A DNA stretch of 36,592 bases from Bradyrhizobium sp. SSBR45G (GTDB lineage Bacteria > Pseudomonadota > Alphaproteobacteria > Rhizobiales > Xanthobacteraceae), in contig NZ_BSCT01000056.1 of the NCBI RefSeq assembly GCF_030159255.1, positions 1 through 36,592 on the forward strand, written 5' to 3'. Shown here one piece after another: positions 31,656 through 36,592 of this stretch (the stretch's first letter is position 1; every line of letters begins with the position of its first letter). Both the position numbers and the translations under genes were made by a program. A model generated the notes under the pieces. It did no database searches. It was not told the DNA's origin and saw nothing but the letters and a program-made list of their open reading frames with translations.

Positions 31656-32657
31656 CTAATTGATCGCGCGGATCAGATTCTTGATCTTTTCCGCGTGCGG
31701 GCCGAGCTCTTTCGCGAGCTTGTCGAGATAGGGATCGGCGATCGCCGTGAAGCTCTTCTTGTCGACATCCTCGACGATCTTGACGCCAAACGATTTCAGT
31801 TTGGCGGCCGCCGTCCTTTCCAGTTCAAAGGCTTTTGCCGGTTCTTTCGCGCTGACCTCGGCTGCCGACGCCAGCACCCATTGCCGCTGTTCGGCCGACA
31901 GGCTCTGCCAGAGCTTGTCGCTGATGAAGACCAGCGCGTTGTTCGCCTCATGCTCGGTGAGCGACAGCACCGGCGCGACCTCGTAGTGCTTGTTGACGAG
32001 GTAGACGTTGATGCTGTTTTCCGCGGCCTCGACCACCCCGGTCTGCAGCGAGGTGTAGACGCTGCCGAACGGCATATGCACGGTCTGCGCTCCATAGGCG
32101 GGGAACATCGTATCTTCGGTCGCAGTGGCCTGGACGCGGATCTTCATCGCCTTGACGTCATCGACCTTGTGCACTTCCTTCCTGCTGTAGATGTGCCGCA
32201 CGCCCTGCGAGCCAGTGCCGATCACGTGCAGGCCCTGCGTGGTCTCGTCGATCATGGTCTTGAGCGCTTCGAACACCTGCGGATCGGCCAGCCCCTTGAT
32301 CACATGAGCTTCGTTGCGAAACAGGAAGTGCAGCGACATAACGCCGGCCTGCGGAGAAATCGTCGCCGTGTTGGCCGAAGAGACGATGGCGAAATCGATA
32401 TCGCCCGCCTTGACCAGTTGCAGGATCTGCGGCTCCTGCCCGAGCTGAGCACCGGGATACTGGTCGATGATCATGGTGCCTTTGCTCAATTCCTTGAGCT
32501 TGTCGGCAAACAGGTCTCCGGCGACGGAGTAGCCTGTGTTGCGCGGCTGATCATAGGCGAAGCGGTAGTGCTTGACGTCTTGCGCGTTGACGCTGGCGGC
32601 CAGTAGCAGAGCCGCCGCGGCGAAGAGGCCGCTGACGATCCTGGATCGACTGTTCAT
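31656..32657 (-). CDS. dctP: TRAP transporter periplasmic binding protein (DctP family)
   Basis: This 333-residue receptor for an organic acid has a signal peptide at 1-25 (MNSRSRIVSG, hydrophobic core, cut after SVNA). The mature protein begins QDVKHYRFAYDQPRNTGYSV. The conserved arginine that binds the substrate carboxylate is Arg174 in DVKAMKIRVQ, followed by the family segment MPFGSVYTSLQTGVVEAAEN. GGGAGGGGAC precedes the ATG. Its neighbours (uronate dehydrogenase, sugar-acid dehydratase, lactonase) point to a uronate or related sugar acid as substrate (inference). Confidence 0.93.
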   Translation of the reverse strand: MNSRSRIVSGLFAAAALLLAASVNAQDVKHYRFAYDQPRNTGYSVAGDLFADKLKELSKGTMIIDQYPGAQLGQEPQILQLVKAGDIDFAIVSSANTATISPQAGVMSLHFLFRNEAHVIKGLADPQVFEALKTMIDETTQGLHVIGTGSQGVRHIYSRKEVHKVDDVKAMKIRVQATATEDTMFPAYGAQTVHMPFGSVYTSLQTGVVEAAENSINVYLVNKHYEVAPVLSLTEHEANNALVFISDKLWQSLSAEQRQWVLASAAEVSAKEPAKAFELERTAAAKLKSFGVKIVEDVDKKSFTAIADPYLDKLAKELGPHAEKIKNLIRAIN

Positions 32658-32750
32658 CGTCCCCTCCCCGGTTCTATTTTTGGGGATCATCCCATCGGGT
32701 CTGGAGCATTGTCAATCGAACATGGAAAGCGGTGGGCGATACAGATCCCG

Positions 32751-34457
32751 CTACTTCTTCCCCATGCGGCGCATGAAGTCGAAATCGCAGCCATCGTCGG
32801 CCTGCAGGATGGTCTCGTGAAACAGATGCGCGTAGCCACGACCGGCCCACTCCGGCGCCGCTGCCGGCCGCAGTGCAGCGTAGCGTCTGGCGAGTTCGAC
32901 CTCGTCGACCAGCAGGTCGATGCTGCGCTTTGCGACATCGAGCCGGATCATGTCGCCGGTCTGCACCAGCGCCAGCGGCCCGCCGACCGCGGACTCAGGC
33001 GTGATGTGCAGTACGATGGTGCCGAACGCGGTGCCGCTCATGCGCGCATCGGAGATGCGCACCATGTCCTTGGTGCCGCCCCGCGCGAGCTTCTTCGGGA
33101 TCGGCAGATAGCCGGCCTCGGGCATGCCCGGCGCGCCCTTCGGGCCGGCATTGCGCAGCACCAGGACGTCGTCAGCCGAGACGTCGAGGTCGGGATCATC
33201 GACCCGCAAGGTCATGTCCTCGATCGACTCGAACACGACAGCGCGCCCGGTGTGCTGCAGCAGCTTGGGGCTTGCGGCCGAATGCTTGATGACGGCGCCG
33301 CGCGGCGCGAGATTGCCTCTGAGCACCGCGAGTCCGCCCTCCGGCTTGATCGCGTCGTCGCGCGAGCGGATCACGTCCTGCCCAGGCACGTCCTCGGCAG
33401 CGGCCACGATGTCGCGTAACGCCTGGCCGGTGATCGAGCGGCAATCGAGATCGATGAGGTCGCCGAGTTGCTTCATCAGCTTCGGCACGCCACCGGCGTG
33501 GTGGAAATGCTCCATGTAGTGATCGCCGGACGGCTTGAGATCCACGAGCACCGGCACCTCGCGGCCGATCCGGTCGAACGCATCGAGATCGATCGTGTGC
33601 GGCGTCCTGCCGGCGATCGCGGTGAGATGCACAAGGCCGTTGGTCGAGCCGCCGATCGCCTGCAGCACCACCTGCGCATTCTTGAAGGCGGCCGGCGTCA
33701 GCAGTTCGCTCGGCTTCGGCCCCTTCGCCTTGGCCATCTCGGCCGCAACCCGCCCGCTGGCCTCCGCCGATCGGAAACGCTCGGCATGCGGCGCCGGAAT
33801 CGTCGCACTCATCGGCAGCGACAATCCGAGCGCCTCGGTGATGCAGGCCATGGTCGAGGCCGTTCCCATCACCATACAGGTGCCGACCGACGGCGCCAGC
33901 CGGCCGTTGACGGCCTCGATCTCGCTGTCGTCCATCTCGCCGGCGCGATATTTGGCCCACAGCCGACGGCAGTCGGTGCAGGCGCCGAGCACCTCGCCCT
34001 TGTGATGCCCGACCACCATCGGTCCCACGGGAATGACCACCGTCGGCAGATCGGCCGACACCGCGGCCATGATCTGCGCGGGCAGCGTCTTATCACAGCC
34101 GCCAATGACGATCACGGCATCCATCGGCTGCGCGCGGATCATCTCCTCGGTTTCCATCGCCATCAGATTGCGCAGATACATCGACGTCGGATGCGCAAAG
34201 CTCTCGGCGATCGAGATGGTCGGAAACACGAATGGCATCGCGCCCGACAGCATGACGCCGCGCTTCACGGCCTCCAGGATCTGCGGCACGTTGCCATGAC
34301 AGGGATTGTAGTCGCTGTACGTATTGGTGATGCCAACGATCGGGCGATCGAGCGCGTCGTCCGAATAGCCCGCCGCCTTGATGAAGGCCTTGCGCAGGAA
34401 CAGCGAGAATCCGGCATCGCCGTAAGCGGTCAGTCCCTTGCGCAGGCCATCAGTCAT
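32751..34457 (-). CDS. IlvD/EDD family sugar-acid dehydratase
   Basis: This 568-residue iron-sulphur dehydratase removes water from a polyhydroxy acid to give a 2-keto-3-deoxy acid. The three cluster cysteines are Cys53 (YNPCHGN), Cys121 (GGCDKTLPA) and Cys194 (VGTCMVMGTAST). Their spacings of 68 and 73 match, as I recall, those of the [2Fe-2S] L-arabonate dehydratase of Rhizobium leguminosarum. It therefore belongs with the pentonate/hexonate branch and not with amino-acid biosynthesis. The start at 34457 gives MTDGLRKGLTAYGDAGFSLF, typical of that branch. It lies between uronate dehydrogenase and dctP on one strand. The substrate may be an aldarate, L-arabonate or D-xylonate. Confidence 0.88.
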   Translation of the reverse strand: MTDGLRKGLTAYGDAGFSLFLRKAFIKAAGYSDDALDRPIVGITNTYSDYNPCHGNVPQILEAVKRGVMLSGAMPFVFPTISIAESFAHPTSMYLRNLMAMETEEMIRAQPMDAVIVIGGCDKTLPAQIMAAVSADLPTVVIPVGPMVVGHHKGEVLGACTDCRRLWAKYRAGEMDDSEIEAVNGRLAPSVGTCMVMGTASTMACITEALGLSLPMSATIPAPHAERFRSAEASGRVAAEMAKAKGPKPSELLTPAAFKNAQVVLQAIGGSTNGLVHLTAIAGRTPHTIDLDAFDRIGREVPVLVDLKPSGDHYMEHFHHAGGVPKLMKQLGDLIDLDCRSITGQALRDIVAAAEDVPGQDVIRSRDDAIKPEGGLAVLRGNLAPRGAVIKHSAASPKLLQHTGRAVVFESIEDMTLRVDDPDLDVSADDVLVLRNAGPKGAPGMPEAGYLPIPKKLARGGTKDMVRISDARMSGTAFGTIVLHITPESAVGGPLALVQTGDMIRLDVAKRSIDLLVDEVELARRYAALRPAAAPEWAGRGYAHLFHETILQADDGCDFDFMRRMGKK

Positions 34458-34503
34458 GTCGGTCTCTTGTTGTTTTCTGCTTCTTGTTCGTTGTCGCAAT
34501 GTC

Positions 34504-34533
34504 CATTCCGGGGCGCGGCTGCGCCCCGGAATG
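34504..34533. repeat. Perfect hairpin repeat between the dehydratase and uronate dehydrogenase genes
   Basis: CATTCCGGGGCGC and GCGCCCCGGAATG are perfect 13-base arms around GGCT. This is a common intergenic hairpin in Bradyrhizobium. It sits just after the udh stop on the minus strand and may uncouple udh from the genes that follow. Confidence 0.85.
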
Positions 34534-34544
34534 ACGACCTTGCC

Positions 34545-35363
34545 TCAACCCCAGTCGATGATCCGGCTGGTGTCGCCATCGAACTCGGTGGTGCAGAACG
34601 CGCCGCCCTGGAAATAATCGCCGATCGGATCGGCAGGCAGCTTGGCCTGCTCGGCGAGAGCATGCTCGCGGAAATCCTCGGACCGGCCGGTTGGGCGGTA
34701 GCCGAGATCATAGGCGCGCTGGTTGTCCCACCAGGCGCGCTCGTTCAAGGACACGCCGTACAGCACCTCGAAATGGATGTCCGGATGCTCGAGCCCGATG
34801 CGGCAGAGCTGGACCAGATCCTCCGGCTTCAGCCAGATCGAGAGCCGGCGCTTGTCGAGCGGCTTGTCGCCGAAATTGCCGATGCGCAGGCAGGTCACCT
34901 GCAGCCCATGCTTGTCGGCATAGAGCGAGCCGAGCGCCTCGCCGAACACCTTGCTGACGCCGTAGCGTCCGTCCGGGCGCGGCTGCACGTCGTTGTCGAT
35001 CTTGCGGTGGCGCGGATAGAAGCCGACCGCATGGTTCGAGGATGCGAACACCACGCGCTTGACACCCTTGCGGCGGGCCGCCTCGAACAGGTTGTAGCCG
35101 CCGATGATGTTGGCCTGCAGGATGTCGTTCCACGGCCCCTCGACCGAGTAGCCGCCGAAATGGATGATGCCGTCGACCCCCTCGCACAGCGCCTCGACCT
35201 GGGAAAGGTCGGCAAGATCGGCCGCCTTGAAGGTCTCCTGGCTGGAGAGATCGGCCGGCGGCCGGAGGTCGCTGAGCAAAAGGTCCGGATAGATCGGCGG
35301 CAGCAGCTTCCGCAAGGAAGAGCCGATTCCACCGCTCGCTCCAGTCATCAAGATACGTGGCAT
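34545..35363 (-). CDS. udh: Uronate dehydrogenase-like NAD-dependent SDR
   Basis: This 272-residue extended-SDR enzyme closely resembles Agrobacterium uronate dehydrogenase, which oxidises D-glucuronate or D-galacturonate to the aldaro-1,5-lactone with NAD+. It has the nucleotide motif GASGGIG (8-14), then GVDGIIHFGGYSVEGPW, ILQANIIGGYNLFEAAR, VVFASSNHAVGFYP (catalytic Ser108/109), RPDGRYGVSKVFGE (Tyr134, Lys138) and NERAWWDNQRA. GAGGG precedes the ATG at 35363. It is the first gene of the minus-strand sugar-acid operon and divergent from the lactonase gene. L-arabinose dehydrogenase activity, known in related SDRs of haloarchaea, is an alternative. Confidence 0.88.
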   Translation of the reverse strand: MPRILMTGASGGIGSSLRKLLPPIYPDLLLSDLRPPADLSSQETFKAADLADLSQVEALCEGVDGIIHFGGYSVEGPWNDILQANIIGGYNLFEAARRKGVKRVVFASSNHAVGFYPRHRKIDNDVQPRPDGRYGVSKVFGEALGSLYADKHGLQVTCLRIGNFGDKPLDKRRLSIWLKPEDLVQLCRIGLEHPDIHFEVLYGVSLNERAWWDNQRAYDLGYRPTGRSEDFREHALAEQAKLPADPIGDYFQGGAFCTTEFDGDTSRIIDWG

Positions 35364-35382
35364 TTCATCCCTCGTGTTGGGT

Positions 35383-35427
35383 CCGCAGATTTGCGGTCGT
35401 TACTGGCCAATGATAGCAGAGATAGCA
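35383..35427. promoter_or_regulatory. Candidate control region between udh and the lactonase
   Basis: The 89-base gap between the two divergent genes must hold both promoters. It contains a palindrome CCGCA-GATT-TGCGG (35383-35396) and two direct copies of GATAGCA (35412-35418 and 35421-35427, nine bases apart). Either could be a regulator site. No regulator gene is present in the window. Confidence 0.4.
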
Positions 35428-35452
35428 ACCGCGCAATAACAGGACGGGCCAA

Positions 35453-36421
35453 ATGTCCGACGGAAACGCTCACGTGCAGGGCTTTCGCCCTGCCACCTTC
35501 TATCCCGATCCGGCGATCCAGGCGCTGGACCCGCGCTTCGAGAAATACTGGCTCAAGCTGTCGGCCGTGGAGCGCCTGGCGACGGGCCTGCGTTGGGCCG
35601 AGGGACCGGTATGGTTCGGCGACGGGCGCTATCTCCTGTGCAGCGACATCCCCAACCAGCGCATCCTCAAATGGGAGGAGGAGACTGGCGCGGTGTCGGT
35701 GTTCCGCAAGCCGTCCAATTTCGCCAATGGCAACACCAGGGATCGCCAGGGCCGGCTGGTCACCTGTGAGCATGGCGGCCGCCGCGTCACCCGCACCGAA
35801 TATGACGGGTCGATCACCGTGCTGATCGACTCGTTCGACGGCAAGCGGCTGAACTCGCCGAACGACATCGTGGTCAAATCCGACGGCGCGATCTGGTTCA
35901 CCGATCCGACCTTCGGCCTGCTCGGCAACTACGAGGGCTACAAGGCCGAGCCCGAGATCGACGCCAACGTATACCGGATCGACGGCGCCACCGGCCGGGC
36001 GACCATCGTTGCCGAGGGCGTGCTGGGGCCGAACGGGCTGTGCTTCTCGCCCGATGAATCCATCCTCTACGTCGTCGAATCCCGCGGCGTGCCGAACCGC
36101 AAGATTCTCGCCTATGACGTCTCGGCCGATGGCACGACTCTGTCCAACAAGCGCGTCCACATCGATGCCGGGCCGGGCACGCCGGACGGCATGCGCTGCG
36201 ACGTCGACGGAAATCTCTGGTGCGGCTGGGGCATGGGCACGCCCGAACTCGACGGCGTCATGGTGTTCGCGCCGGACGGTGCGCCGATTGGCCGCATCGC
36301 CCTGCCCGAGCGCTGCGCCAACCTCTGCTTCGGCGGCCTCAAGCGCAACCGCCTGTTCATGGCCGCCAGCCAGTCGATCTACGCGCTCTACGTCAATACG
36401 CAGGGCGCGCTGGGGGGATGA
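35453..36421 (+). CDS. SMP-30/gluconolactonase family lactonase
   Basis: This 322-residue six-bladed beta-propeller enzyme hydrolyses sugar-acid lactones with a divalent metal. Metal ligands by family position are Glu50 (GLRWAEGPVWF), Asn194 (GPNGLCFSPD) and Asp245 (GTPDGMRCD); Asn137 in LNSPNDIVV is the usual substrate contact. It has no signal peptide, so it acts in the cytoplasm. AGGACGGG lies before the ATG. It is divergent from uronate dehydrogenase, whose aldarolactone product is its likely substrate. Confidence 0.9.
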   Translation: MSDGNAHVQGFRPATFYPDPAIQALDPRFEKYWLKLSAVERLATGLRWAEGPVWFGDGRYLLCSDIPNQRILKWEEETGAVSVFRKPSNFANGNTRDRQGRLVTCEHGGRRVTRTEYDGSITVLIDSFDGKRLNSPNDIVVKSDGAIWFTDPTFGLLGNYEGYKAEPEIDANVYRIDGATGRATIVAEGVLGPNGLCFSPDESILYVVESRGVPNRKILAYDVSADGTTLSNKRVHIDAGPGTPDGMRCDVDGNLWCGWGMGTPELDGVMVFAPDGAPIGRIALPERCANLCFGGLKRNRLFMAASQSIYALYVNTQGALGG

Positions 36422-36426
36422 GCACG

Positions 36427-36484
36427 CGTCGTCCCGGACAAGTGAGCGAAGCGAACGCGATCCGGGATCCATACCGCGTGATGC
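36427..36484. repeat. Intergenic repeat after the lactonase gene
   Basis: GTCGTCCCGGACAAGTG and CGCGATCCGGGATCCATACC are arms of the same kind of element seen at 112-176 in the other orientation. The segment CATACCGCGTGATG is also present at 50-63. It may act as the 3' end structure of the lactonase gene. Confidence 0.6.
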
Positions 36485-36538
36485 CTCTTTGAGACCGCGT
36501 GGCCGACGCTCTGCATCAAAGCGTCGGCCGGTGGTTGT

Positions 36539-36572
36539 GGGTCCCGGCGTTCGCCCATAGGCGCTAAGATAG
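36539..36572. repeat. Inverted copy of 17-50
   Basis: 33 of 34 bases match the opposite strand of 17-50. It is preceded by the hairpin GCCGACGCT...AGCGTCGGC at 36502-36529. The window thus has the same repeat family, in opposite orientation, at both edges. Confidence 0.75.
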
Positions 36573-36592
36573 TTTTAGCATCATTTGATAGC

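Noticed and set aside
32751..34457. Biosynthetic dihydroxy-acid dehydratase (IlvD)
   Set aside because: The cysteine spacing, N-terminus and operon partners fit the sugar-acid branch of the family instead.
33468..35825. A 785-residue plus-strand open frame
   Set aside because: It is antisense to the dehydratase and uronate dehydrogenase genes, which have clear family motifs.

Overview
The window looks like chromosomal DNA of a photosynthetic Bradyrhizobium or a close relative. The evidence is high-G+C coding sequence throughout, alphaproteobacterial gene families, several classes of the short palindromic intergenic repeats typical of Bradyrhizobium, and a homologue of BciA (8-vinyl reductase of bacteriochlorophyll synthesis). 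The genus is inferred from memory of such sequences; no search was run.

Layout. 1-1356: repeats, the remains of an alpha/beta hydrolase, a small DUF6489-type gene, and a long leader region with tandem and inverted repeats. 1357-13386 (+): a peptide-transport region in the order binding protein 1, permeases B1 and C1, ATPases D and F, a gamma-glutamyltranspeptidase-like Ntn hydrolase, a DUF1028 protein, binding protein 2, permeases B2 and C2. The second transporter has no ATPases of its own and probably borrows the DF pair. 13649-18723 (-): TetR repressor, membrane-fusion protein and RND pump in one operon, with a palindromic operator over the promoter and a strong terminator at the end. 18980-20218 (+): a cytochrome P450.

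20219-23291: repeat-rich stretch holding one unrecognised gene of lower G+C (20400-20972, -) and bciA (21777-22784, -). 23292-25396 (-): glutamate dehydrogenase-family gene translationally coupled to a two-domain VOC protein. 25591-27415 (+): two PfkB-family kinases in tandem, the second ribokinase-like. 27412-28647 (-): FAD/NAD ferredoxin-reductase-type enzyme, divergent from a crotonase-fold enzyme (28758-29543, +).

29560-36421: a sugar-acid catabolic unit. On the minus strand lie uronate dehydrogenase, an IlvD/EDD sugar-acid dehydratase and a three-part TRAP transporter (dctP, dctQ, dctM). An SMP-30-type lactonase is divergent from it. Together these would import a sugar acid, oxidise it to an aldarolactone, open the lactone and dehydrate the acid. 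The window ends in another repeat, part of which is an inverted copy of its first 50 bases.

No rRNA, tRNA, CRISPR array, transposase or phage gene was seen. The parts most worth following up are the shared-ATPase peptide importer with two Ntn-type hydrolases, and the uronate unit with an IlvD/EDD dehydratase.
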